Part shown: positions 11,176 to 19,469 of the stretch, piece by piece
Position numbering within the stretch: position 1 is the first letter of the stretch
Layout: each line of letters opens with the position of its first letter
Source of the DNA: Diabrotica undecimpunctata
Lineage: Eukaryota; Arthropoda; Insecta; Coleoptera; Chrysomelidae
NCBI RefSeq assembly: GCF_040954645.1
Contig: NC_092806.1
Coordinates: 80,014,641-80,078,640 of the forward strand
DNA: 64,000 nt
Reading direction: 5' to 3'
The notes under the pieces: model-generated
Databases searched by the model: none
What the model was told of the DNA's origin: nothing
What the model saw: the letters and a program-made list of their open reading frames with translations, nothing else
Made by a program: the position numbers and the translations under genes

Positions 11176-14100
11176 TTACAATCTTCCTCCCCACGGTTTT
11201 AAATCTTTTACATGCGCCGTCGTCTGCTTGCGGCTACTACTATCGGCCAATTTCAGTTTTACTATTACTGGTGATATCACTGACGTTACTATGTATGGTC
11301 CTGAGTACTTCGGCGCTAGTTTGCTGGTGAAAGCTGCACTGGCTGATGATAGATGGTGTTCCTTTTTCATGACTCGATCTCCTGGATGCGGCTGCCAGTC
11401 TCTTCGTCTTAGATCGTAATGTTTCTTTTGGTCCTCGAAAGCGTGTTCCATGTGCACTTTCGCTAGTTCTCTTAACGCTTCTAACTTGTTTAAGTTTTCT
11501 GCATACCCCTGTATATCTTGTCCATTTGTCGCCTCTGTTATGTCTAATTCCCTTCCGAAATTAAGAAGCGCTGGTGAAAATCCTGTTGAATCGTGTCTTG
11601 ACGAATTTATGGCGTAGCAGAATTCTGGTATGAATTTGTCCCAGTCTTTATGGTTATCCTCCACGTAAGTAGCTATCATCGTTTTCAGTACTTTGTTCGT
11701 TCGTTCTACTGGATTGCACTGAGGTGAGTACGGCGGTGTTAGAATGTGATTTATGTTATAGGACTTTAGGAACGCCTTAAAATTTCCGCTTGTAAATTGC
11801 GCGCCGTTGTCCGAGATGATTTTCTTCGGGATACCGAATTGCATGACTACTTTAGATCGTAGAGTGTCGATGATTGAGTTCGTAGATGCTGCTCTTATTG
11901 GCTGGGCGACGACCCATTTGGTAAACCGGTCTTGCACGACTATTAAGAAAATGTTTCCTTTTGCAGATCTTGGGAATGGTCCCATTAAATCAACTGAGAC
12001 AGTATGCCAAGGCTTTTCTACAGTGGACGGTTGCATTTTCCCGGCTGGTTGCATTTGAGACGGTTTATATTGGAGGCACTTCGTACAGGCTCTAACGTAG
12101 TCTGCAATTTGTTTAAACATCTTAGGCCAATAGTACTTTTGCGCTATTCGGCAAATTGTTTTTGCAATTCCTAAGTGGCCTGCTGTGGTCGAGTCATGAT
12201 TTTCCTCCAAAATATCTTTCCTTTTATATCTTGGTACGCATAATTTCCATGGGTTATTAAACTCTGGGTCGGCTAAATTACGGCTGTTCCAAACGTGTTT
12301 ATATAATTTCCCGTTTGATATTTGTAAATCCGGGAAATCGTCTGGGTTCTGGAGTACATTCGTATATAAATTATCGTACCAACTGCATGATTCCAGTTCT
12401 GATGCTAATAATTCCGACTCTGGTTCTTCGCTCTGGTTTTCTTGTGGTTGTCGTGACAAAGCATCTGCTACCTTGTTGAGGACTCCCTTTCTATATATTA
12501 CCTCGAAATCGTACTGTTGCAGTTCTAAACTCCACCTGGCTAACCGACCTGACGGGTTTTTAAGGTTCTTCAGCCATTTGAGGGACTGATGGTCTGATAT
12601 GACCTTAAAATTGTATCCTTCTATATACGGCCTCATTTGCTTTATCCCGTACACGATGGATAGACATTCTTTTTCTGTTGTGGAATATTTTGTCTCGGCT
12701 GGTGTGAGGGTTCGACTAGCATATGCAATTACTTTATCCTGGCCGTCGTATTTCTGTGTTAGTGCAACTCCAAGTCCACAGTTCGACGCATCTGTTTGCA
12801 GGTAAAATGTTTTCGAAAAATCGGGGCATGCTAATACTGGGGCCGATGTAAGTTTTGATTTTAGCTCTTCAAACGCGTTTTCCTGCTTATCGGTCCATTT
12901 CCATCTTATCTTCTTCTTCAGAAGCATGTTTAGCGGTCCTGCTATTGTCGAATAGTTCTCTATGAATCGGCGGTACCATGATGTTATTCCTAGGAACCGG
13001 CGGAGTTGACGCACATTTCTCGGTGCTGTAAGTCCGGTTATAGCGTTGGTTTTCTCCGGGTCGGTTTTTATTCCTTCTGCTCCAACCACATGTCCTAAGT
13101 ATTTGAGTTCTGACTGGCAAAACGTGCATTTCTCGAAGTTCAGCTGTAATCTGGCTTCTTTCAGTCTTCGGAAAACTTCATGTAGGTGATTTAAATGCTC
13201 TTGGAGCGTTTTAGATATTACTACGATATCATCCAAGTAGGCAAACGCGAATTCCATATCGGGAGGTATTACCTTATCCAGTAGGCGTTGGAAAGTGGCT
13301 CCTGCGGAATGCAGTCCGAATGGGGTGGTTTTGAACTGAAAATGGCCTTTTCCGGGTACGCTGAATGCTGTCACTGAGCGGCTTGTTTCTTCTAGGGGTA
13401 TTTGAAAATATCGATTCAAATCGAGGGTCGATATAAAATTTGCTTCCTTAAGTCTATCCAGAATTTCCGATATTCTGGGTAACGGATATGCGTCCTTATC
13501 TGATAGTTCGTTGACTTTTCTAAAGTCAATGCAAAATCTGTACGAGTTATCCTTTTTCCTAACTAGTACAATCGGTGAACTCCAACCACTTGTGGAGGGT
13601 TCGATGGTTCCTTCTTTTAACATCTTGTCCACTTCTTGGTTGATGATCTGTAGCATTGCGGGATTGTGCCGCCTATAAGGCTGCTTGACTGGATCGCACT
13701 TTTTCTTCAATTTTATTTCGTGTCTTATTAAGTTGGTGGGTCCTGTTATATTCTCAAACTCCCTTAGTTCTTTTCTTAGGAACCTTTCTAACTCCGTATT
13801 TTGAGTGGAGTCTTTTAAAGTGTTACATGTCTCTTCTTGATGTTGTATGTATTGTTTGGTCGTATGTTTATCGAATTTAAGTTCGATAGAATGGTTCCTG
13901 AGGAATTCCACTCCTATTAATGCATCTTCCGTCAACCCTGGCATTACTATGAATGTTTGTCGGGTTTGTAACTTATCGATCTCGCATTCAATTGTCAACT
14001 TCTGGTTAAGCTCAATTGACGCTCCATTTGCTAGTCTTGTTCTCCCGCTGTAGCTATCTAGAGAGTCCTTGTATATCTGAGCTATTCTATCCCCGACGTA

Positions 14101-14346
14101 ATTTTTAGTAGTTCCTGTGTCGATGAGCGCTCTGTATGTTCTTTGCCCTATTTTTAGTGATGCGAACAGTCGAATGTCATTGCTTGCTGGCTGTGTAACG
14201 GCGAAAACGAATGGAGTCGAATCTTGTTTTACAGACTGGGACGACTCCTTGTTTCTCCAGTCTGTAATTCGTTTCCCTGACGCCTGAAACAGCAGTCGCT
14301 GCTGTAAACCCCTTCTCTGCCGCAATGCGAACAAAACTTTTTCCAT
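11176..14346 (-). CDS. pol: Gypsy-1 Pol polyprotein
   Basis: 1056-residue open frame, reached from Gag by -1 frameshift. Order: aspartic protease (ALIDTGTT, DTG at residues 76-78); reverse transcriptase (LDLNRYFQIP near 308, YLDD at 370-373); RNase H (TDASNCGLG near 518, SDHQSLKWL, ADALSR); integrase with an HHCC zinc finger (H..H....C..C around GHLGIAKTI and ACTKCLQYK) and a DDE core (SVDLMGPFP, SDNGAQF, NPVERTNK). The C-terminus has the usual basic integrase tail (HVKDLKPWGGRL). All catalytic residues are present and there are no stops. The ATG at 14346 is probably not used; translation enters at the slip site near 14271. Confidence 0.92.
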   Translation of the reverse strand: MEKVLFALRQRRGLQQRLLFQASGKRITDWRNKESSQSVKQDSTPFVFAVTQPASNDIRLFASLKIGQRTYRALIDTGTTKNYVGDRIAQIYKDSLDSYSGRTRLANGASIELNQKLTIECEIDKLQTRQTFIVMPGLTEDALIGVEFLRNHSIELKFDKHTTKQYIQHQEETCNTLKDSTQNTELERFLRKELREFENITGPTNLIRHEIKLKKKCDPVKQPYRRHNPAMLQIINQEVDKMLKEGTIEPSTSGWSSPIVLVRKKDNSYRFCIDFRKVNELSDKDAYPLPRISEILDRLKEANFISTLDLNRYFQIPLEETSRSVTAFSVPGKGHFQFKTTPFGLHSAGATFQRLLDKVIPPDMEFAFAYLDDIVVISKTLQEHLNHLHEVFRRLKEARLQLNFEKCTFCQSELKYLGHVVGAEGIKTDPEKTNAITGLTAPRNVRQLRRFLGITSWYRRFIENYSTIAGPLNMLLKKKIRWKWTDKQENAFEELKSKLTSAPVLACPDFSKTFYLQTDASNCGLGVALTQKYDGQDKVIAYASRTLTPAETKYSTTEKECLSIVYGIKQMRPYIEGYNFKVISDHQSLKWLKNLKNPSGRLARWSLELQQYDFEVIYRKGVLNKVADALSRQPQENQSEEPESELLASELESCSWYDNLYTNVLQNPDDFPDLQISNGKLYKHVWNSRNLADPEFNNPWKLCVPRYKRKDILEENHDSTTAGHLGIAKTICRIAQKYYWPKMFKQIADYVRACTKCLQYKPSQMQPAGKMQPSTVEKPWHTVSVDLMGPFPRSAKGNIFLIVVQDRFTKWVVAQPIRAASTNSIIDTLRSKVVMQFGIPKKIISDNGAQFTSGNFKAFLKSYNINHILTPPYSPQCNPVERTNKVLKTMIATYVEDNHKDWDKFIPEFCYAINSSRHDSTGFSPALLNFGRELDITEATNGQDIQGYAENLNKLEALRELAKVHMEHAFEDQKKHYDLRRRDWQPHPGDRVMKKEHHLSSASAAFTSKLAPKYSGPYIVTSVISPVIVKLKLADSSSRKQTTAHVKDLKPWGGRL
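14229..14277 (-). promoter_or_regulatory. Gypsy-1 gag-pol -1 frameshift signal
   Basis: On the minus strand the heptamer GGGAAAC (14271-14277) lies in the phase G GGA AAC of the gag frame. Three nucleotides later starts a perfect 11-bp stem, TTACAGACTGG with CCAGTCTGTAA (arms 14257-14267 and 14229-14239), with a 17-nt loop. The gag stop codon TAA is the last triplet of the stem. Pol is in the -1 frame relative to gag, as the site requires. Confidence 0.85.
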
Positions 14347-15254
14347 GGGTTTTTGCAGTTTTTACGGCTGTGACCTGGCATCTTGCATCTAAAGCATGCC
14401 GTTTTCGCATCGTACTCCGCTTGCTCCGTGCGTCTCCAGTTTCCACGGCAAATCTGATTTGCTCGGGTCTTTTCGTCTTCTAGAGCTTCGTATTCTTGAG
14501 CTAAATCCTGTAATTCGGCTAAGTTTCCGAAATCCCGGCGGCGAGCATAAAGCTTATATTCTGGTAACAAATTTTTGTATATCCTTTCGAGTTCTTGGTT
14601 TTTGGAAAAAGAGCCTTCTCGTCTGATTAATGTTTGAATCTCCGTGATATATCTATCTACTGGTTCGTTCTGTCTCTGTCTTCTGTTTCGGATTTCCTCT
14701 TCTAGTTGTAGCAAATATCCCCTGGGATAGAAAGCTTTTTTAAAATCTTCGTTGAAATCTGTCCATGACTTCCAATTTTTGTTATTGTTTCTGTACCATA
14801 ACAAAGCGTGGTCTCCTAATAATTCAGGTAATGCTCTTAGTAGATCTTGTTTATCGATCTCGTAGGCCAAGCTTAATTCGTCTATCCTCTCTAAGAATTC
14901 TATTGCATCCGAATGTTTCTTGTCGAAGTGTGTGTTCCACTTTCGTACTTGATTTAGCAATTCTGGTTGCCCCATTTGTTTCGTTATTGTTAATTCCTGT
15001 AATAGTCTTCGGATGCCCGAAATTTCCTGGGTCAGTGTGTCGGATTCTGTTCCCTTGGAAATTTTTTCTTTTGGGATTGTTCCTGTAGCTTCCTCGCGAT
15101 TTTTAAAATAGGTTCTGAGTCGTGCTCTCAATTCGTCGACGGTTCCCTTGGGATCTAAGCCGCATTTTTCGGCCTCGCTCTGCAATTCCTCTTTGCAAAG
15201 TCGATTTATCCACGACGTACCTGTTACTGAGTCTGTGTCTTTATCTGTCGGCAT
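14229..15254 (-). CDS. gag: Gypsy-1 Gag with N-terminal SAP-like domain
   Basis: 341 residues. Residues about 14-48 (WINRLCKEELQSEAEKCGL and following) match a SAP motif, a helix-extended-helix DNA/RNA-binding fold. The capsid-like core (about 100-260) has the gag pattern ALLWYRN...W..F...F. The C-terminus has one standard CCHC knuckle (CFRCKMPGHSRKNC) and a second finger-like motif, CSHCGREGVYSSDCC. Start ATG 15254 lies just after the primer site. It overlaps pol by 118 bp in the -1 frame. Confidence 0.85.
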   Translation of the reverse strand: MPTDKDTDSVTGTSWINRLCKEELQSEAEKCGLDPKGTVDELRARLRTYFKNREEATGTIPKEKISKGTESDTLTQEISGIRRLLQELTITKQMGQPELLNQVRKWNTHFDKKHSDAIEFLERIDELSLAYEIDKQDLLRALPELLGDHALLWYRNNNKNWKSWTDFNEDFKKAFYPRGYLLQLEEEIRNRRQRQNEPVDRYITEIQTLIRREGSFSKNQELERIYKNLLPEYKLYARRRDFGNLAELQDLAQEYEALEDEKTRANQICRGNWRRTEQAEYDAKTACFRCKMPGHSRKNCKNPWKKFCSHCGREGVYSSDCCFRRQGNELQTGETRSRPSL

Positions 15255-15267
15255 GTTATTAATTTTT

Positions 15268-15279
15268 GCTCGGGCGCCA
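15268..15279 (-). promoter_or_regulatory. Gypsy-1 primer binding site
   Basis: Minus strand TGGCGCCCGAGC, three bases (AAC) after the 5' LTR. It starts with TGGCGCCC, the start of sites complementary to lysine-tRNA 3' ends in known retroelements; the tRNA assignment is inferred. Confidence 0.7.
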
Positions 15280-15282
15280 GTT

Positions 15283-15857
15283 TGTGATGGGTAGCTCTTT
15301 CGGGGCGACAGACTCAGTAAAACACAGGTTTGAAATAAAAATAAATCTATTAAGTATATATATACAATAAATAAAAACTAAAAAAAAGGAATTCTACGTT
15401 GTATACTTATAAAACAAAAATAAAATGAATTCTACGTTTCCGTCTCGGTCCCGCGATGAATGAATTCCCCGGTAAACACCTATAAAAGAAAGGAAACTAA
15501 TTAGTACTACTAATATACTTGCTTTCGCTTCAATTCAGCGAAAGCTCCGTATATGCTCGCAAACAAAATATTTAGCTGTGCAGACCCACGGCAATGTTCA
15601 ATACACAATGCCGACGGGTTCCGCTTGGCTAAGGACAGAGTATGATCCTCAATACGGAAATCTCTGTCCCGGTTGGTTCTGTGCAGATCCACGGTAATGC
15701 TCAATACGCAATGCCGATGGGTTCCGCTTGGTTAGGGACAGAGTATGATCCTCAATACGGAACTATCTCTGTCCAGAATGTCTCGCTGGTTCACTACACC
15801 GGCGAGTCAGGGAGCCTAGAGCGCTAGCTACAAGACTGTCTAATTCCGCTATTCACA
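15283..15857 (-). repeat. Gypsy-1 5' LTR, proximal part
   Basis: 575 bp (including one CACA duplication copy), matching 10392-10966 of the 3' LTR. It ends at the insertion of the gag-protease element; the remainder of the LTR is at 20910-21019. Confidence 0.9.
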
Positions 15858-17293
15858 TGTCCTCGACGCATCAAGGAATTTGGATATCGGTTAAAATACT
15901 TGGGAATTCCAAGGTTGGCCAAATCCAAATTTCTAATTGATTCGATGCAGGGAAATTCCACTTTCGCTACGTAAAACAAAGGATTTGTTTTACATAAAAG
16001 CAGGTAGATTTTCTCTCATCGATCAGTCGAGCTTGCCTCTTCTACTGTAGACCTAGTCGGTGCTATTATTGTTCCTACTAAGTTATTGTTTTATTTCTGA
16101 TTTATTATATACCATTTTTATTTTAGCATTATTGTATATTCAGACCTTTTCAGGTTAGAATATTACTTTGATCTATATTTGTTCATATACTGATTGTTTG
16201 ATATTTTAATTGGTTATTTTGATTGTTTATTTTTCTTGTATTTTGTGTCTAAGTTGTTCTTCCGTAAGTTAAGAACACTTAGAAATATTTATCTTGCTTT
16301 TTATATTTTATATTTTGATTTGTACTTTGTCTAAGTAGTTCTTTCCGGTAAGTCAAAGAACTCTTAGAAATATTTCTCTGAATATTTGACTTGTTATTTT
16401 AATTGTTTGTCTAAGCCGTTCTTTTCCGGTAAGTCAAAGAACTCTTAGAAATATTTTCATAATCATTGTTGCATTATTATTTCCGATATTTTATCTAAGA
16501 TATTTTTCTTAAGTTAAGAAAATACTTAATACATTTGTTTCTTTCATTTTCTATTTTATGCTAAGTTGTTTCTTCCGTAAGTCAAGAAACACTTAGCAAT
16601 ATTTTCACATCTTTTCTATATTTGATTTTTCTTATTTTCTTTTATAAGTCGTTTCTTCCGTAAGTCAAGAAACACTTATAAATATTTGTGCATTTATTTT
16701 ACTATATTTGATTCTCTTGTTTATTTTCTATTCTAAGTTGTTTCTTCCGTAAGTCAAGAAACACTTAGACATATTTCTATAATCTGTTTCATTTTTGCAT
16801 TTCTCGTTTTATATTTTGAGTATTTTATTTTTCCACTCTAAGTCGTTTCTTCCGTAAGTTAAGAAACACTTAGAAATATTTCCATATTTTACTCTCACAT
16901 TTACATATTTCATTTATCTATATTTCTGTCCTAAGTTGTTTCTTCCGTAAGTCAAGAAACACTTAGAAACATTTTTTTCTTTGCATTATATTTTTATACC
17001 ATTTAATTTAATTGTTTACTAAGTTATTCCTTCCGTAAGCCAAGGAATACTTAGATCATTTTTACCTATCTGTTTTTCCATTTTTGCTCTGTTACTTTGT
17101 AACTGTTCCTTGGAACCGTTACCTATAACAGATATTTGTCACTGGAACTGTTATTTATAACAGCGGTAGTATTTAACCTTTATACCAGCGACAAACCAAA
17201 GATGGTGAATACCCGATCCAATTCCGGGGATAGGAAGAAGCCCGAAGAGCCGGCGATGGGTCCTACAGGCCCAAATGCCCCCTCTCGGCAACA
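15858..17293 (+). repeat. 5' LTR of the gag-protease element
   Basis: 1436 bp, TGTCCTCG...GGCAACA. Contains the ten-hairpin array (16249-17054) and, at its 3' end, the first 92 bp of gag. The ATG at 17202 lies inside the LTR. Confidence 0.92.
16249..17054 (+). repeat. Array of ten covarying hairpins (5' LTR copy)
   Basis: Ten units of about 34-38 bp at 16249, 16331, 16411, 16495, 16561, 16644, 16733, 16838, 16931 and 17019, separated by AT-rich spacers that do not resemble each other closely. Typical unit: CTAAGTTGTTTCTT, loop CCGTAAGTC, AAGAAACACTTAG (one bulged T in the 5' arm). Changes are paired. Unit 6 has A...T where others have C...G at the outermost pair. Unit 10 has ATTCCTT with AAGGAAT. 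Unit 1 has GTTCTT with AAGAAC. Unit 2 has AGTTCTTT with AAAGAACT. Nine units keep GTAAG in the loop; unit 4 does not. Two further stems follow at about 17099 and 17155. Confidence 0.9.
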
Positions 17294-18137
17294 TGGCGCC
17301 CAACCCACTAAAACCGAATCCACGACCCCAGGACCGTCTTCGAGCCAGCCTTCCACAGCTGACTTCATCTCTGCCCTTATGCAAGCGATGACGGCCCTAT
17401 CGACCACTCAAGGCACCACACCCCAGATGCCTCATCCTGAGCCACCGAAGCCCAGGATTTCATATATGAAGCCCCCTCAGTTCTCAGGCCGAGACACTGA
17501 AAACCCTCTCAGCTTTCTAACCAAAGCCGAGACCTTCTTAATCAAACATAAGGTAGACGAGGACCAATGGATCGACTACCTCATAGACAATTCCCTCCAC
17601 GGCGATGCGAAGAAATGGGCTCAGAAATTCTCATACACGGACCTGCCATACACCACATTTCGAGACCGTCTACTAAGGAGATACAATGACCCTGCCGCAA
17701 TTTCAACCCTGACGTCGAAGCTTCATGGAGAACATCAACGTAGAGACGAATCCACGGAGGAGTTCATTAACCAGAAATCTGCCTTATTCAGACGTCTCAT
17801 GCCACATACCCCCGAGGACCAGAGGTGTATAACGATAGCGAACTTACTGAGACCCGACATCGCGATCTGCCTGAGAGCGAACATCCCCAGAACCGAGGAA
17901 GACCTTCTGACAATCGCCCAGGGCATGGAATGTGACATCCGCCGGACCGGCAAACCCCAGCAGCAGCAGCAGCAACAACAGCCGTACCGTCCCCTACGTC
18001 AGGATAACGCTCCACGACACCCTGAGGCGATAGACCAATGGAGGAACCCCAGCGGACAGTACAGGATGCCATCAATGGATCAACCACCACCTCCAACCCC
18101 ACAGAACCAGGGAAACGCCAATCGGGGCGCCAACTGA
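17202..18137 (+). CDS. gag: Gag of the gag-protease element, starting inside the LTR
   Basis: 311 residues from ATG 17202 (context CAAAG before ATG; an upstream in-frame ATG at 17136 is possible but adds a hydrophobic stretch not expected in Gag). The first 30 residues come from the LTR, and codon 31 onward reads through the primer binding site. Order: disordered Pro/Ser/Thr-rich N-terminus (about 1-105); gag capsid-like core (about 110-265: PPQFSGRD, FLTKAETFL, WIDYLIDNSLHGDAKKWAQ, F...LLRRYND); a Q8-9 run; a Pro/Asn/Gln-rich tail. No CCHC knuckle. It assembles RNA-containing particles by family analogy. Confidence 0.85.
   Translation: MVNTRSNSGDRKKPEEPAMGPTGPNAPSRQHGAQPTKTESTTPGPSSSQPSTADFISALMQAMTALSTTQGTTPQMPHPEPPKPRISYMKPPQFSGRDTENPLSFLTKAETFLIKHKVDEDQWIDYLIDNSLHGDAKKWAQKFSYTDLPYTTFRDRLLRRYNDPAAISTLTSKLHGEHQRRDESTEEFINQKSALFRRLMPHTPEDQRCITIANLLRPDIAICLRANIPRTEEDLLTIAQGMECDIRRTGKPQQQQQQQQPYRPLRQDNAPRHPEAIDQWRNPSGQYRMPSMDQPPPPTPQNQGNANRGAN
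17294..17305 (+). promoter_or_regulatory. Primer binding site of the gag-protease element
   Basis: TGGCGCCCAACC immediately after the 5' LTR, the lysine-tRNA-type start TGGCGCCC. It is also codons 31-34 of gag (H-G-A-Q). Confidence 0.85.
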
Positions 18138-19126
18138 ACCCTGTTGTGAAGATGGTGCCCCAACTGAATCCTATTCAGGTACAACCCTCGACAGCAGGCC
18201 TCCCCCAACTCTATGGAAGGATCAACGGGCAGCAAGTGAAGATTTTGGTCGACACCGGTGCCTCCGGGAACTTCGTTCACCAGAGGTTGATCCAGAGACG
18301 GGACCTGCAACGAGGACCAGGACTGGTTCAGCTGGCATGCACGGGCAGCACATCCCGCACCCTAGGGACTGCTGCAGTCAATATGAACATTGACACTCTG
18401 GACACGACTGTAAACTGCATGGTTATGGAGGATTTGAACCACGACGTTGTGTTAGGGATGCCTTGGTTGGAGCAGGAAGAGGCCAATGTAGACATACCCC
18501 GAAAATGTCTACACGCTGGTACTGCCTGCCGAACCACCATCTACTGGGCGACCCCAGCAGAAATGCAAGCCAAACCACAACAGCTGGAATTCCATCAAAC
18601 CCCATCCCAACAAGCAGAGCAGTCAACCCAAGAGGACAATGAAATATTAGACAACCGTCCACGTCAGCCGACCACTGAAGAAACCGAAACAGCGGACATC
18701 AGTACAGGCACGCCCGAAGAAGAAGAAGCCTACGGCGTTCAATTACTAGAGACGATGGAGGACGTCGACGAGGAGGAAGAACCTAGCCTGACAGCAGATG
18801 ACATGCCAGACGCCGAATGCCTTCTATTGATAGAGACAATGGAGCACGGCGACGAGGAGGAGGACACCGACCCCATCCTCGACGGTCCGGTCGACATACC
18901 ACTCCGAGAGGAAATCCGGAGAAGTCACCGGACACACAAGAGAAAGAAACGACTTCGAAGACGCGAGCAGCAAACCTCCGAAGACGTACCCAGGAGCGAG
19001 ATTGAAGAGAATCTCCTCCAAGAGTTCACGATGGTGGACGATGCTGACCATAGGACCCTGACCCCTCCGGACGGACGGGATGAAGGAACCACAGCGCAGC
19101 CGACCGCCAAAGATGAACAAGGATAA
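18038..19126 (+). CDS. pro: Retropepsin-like protease ORF with acidic tail
   Basis: 362-residue frame in -1 relative to gag, overlapping it by 100 bp; entry is expected at the slip site 18110-18116 rather than at ATG 18038. Residues about 58-155 form a retroviral-type aspartic protease: LYGRINGQQVKILVDTGASG (catalytic DTG), NFVHQRLI, then DVVLGMPWLEQ, the flap-end motif of gypsy proteases. After that come about 200 residues rich in Gln, Glu and Asp with repeated LLETMED/LLIETMEHG segments (two copies about 47 residues apart), then a basic patch (RSHRTHKRKKRLRRREQQ). No polymerase motif. Tail function is unknown. Confidence 0.8.
   Translation: MEEPQRTVQDAINGSTTTSNPTEPGKRQSGRQLNPVVKMVPQLNPIQVQPSTAGLPQLYGRINGQQVKILVDTGASGNFVHQRLIQRRDLQRGPGLVQLACTGSTSRTLGTAAVNMNIDTLDTTVNCMVMEDLNHDVVLGMPWLEQEEANVDIPRKCLHAGTACRTTIYWATPAEMQAKPQQLEFHQTPSQQAEQSTQEDNEILDNRPRQPTTEETETADISTGTPEEEEAYGVQLLETMEDVDEEEEPSLTADDMPDAECLLLIETMEHGDEEEDTDPILDGPVDIPLREEIRRSHRTHKRKKRLRRREQQTSEDVPRSEIEENLLQEFTMVDDADHRTLTPPDGRDEGTTAQPTAKDEQG
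18110..18161 (+). promoter_or_regulatory. gag-pro -1 frameshift signal
   Basis: GGGAAAC at 18110-18116 in the phase G GGA AAC of gag. A 7-nt spacer (GCCAATC) precedes GGGGCGCC (18124-18131), which pairs with GGTGCCCC (18154-18161): eight pairs with one G-U. This is the standard heptamer-spacer-stem geometry. The gag stop is in the loop. Confidence 0.87.
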
Positions 19127-19469
19127 GGTCCCATTACGACACGTGGAGATATCAAGGTGAATTGAGTAGCCTTATATCTTCACGACGTCGTAGGACCTCC
19201 TCAGGGTGAATAAAGTAGCCCTGACGGAAGCAGACGAGCCACCCGGCACACCTGGACCAACTGGACCACCTGGGCCTACTGGACCATATACAATTAAGTT
19301 CAAATATCTTAAGTACAATATCTTAGTTTTTTTTTATCTTAAGTCTTTTACATTATATTCTTTTAGGGTAAAAATTTTATTATTGTATTTTTTTTTATTC
19401 TTAAATTGTATTTTTCTATTGTTTTAATAAATTTTCTTAGCACCGTTAGGTCTTTCAGAGGAGGGGGGA
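19127..19469 (+). other. 3' tail of the gag-protease element and polypurine tract
   Basis: Contains two look-alike hairpins, AAGG-TGAATTGAGTAG-CCTT (19154-19173) and AGGG-TGAATAAAGTAG-CCCT (19203-19222), whose stems differ by a matched pair. A short collagen-like coding run follows (GTPGPTGPPGPTGP, 19239-19288) in a 73-residue ORF. The tract CAGAGGAGGGGGGA (19456-19469) abuts the 3' LTR. Confidence 0.7.

Noticed and set aside
16249..17054. Repeated hairpins resemble a CRISPR array at first sight
   Set aside because: Units are imperfect and covary, spacers are AT-rich LTR sequence of uneven length, the array is duplicated in both LTRs, and the context is an animal retrotransposon. No cas genes.
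17294..17305. tRNA-like sequence
   Set aside because: It is the primer binding site complementary to a tRNA 3' end, not a tRNA gene. I saw no tRNA gene in the window.
19206..19427. Collagen-like ORF (GPTGPP) as a possible collagen gene
   Set aside because: Only about five G-X-Y units, located in the tail of a retroelement, followed by AT-rich junk codons.
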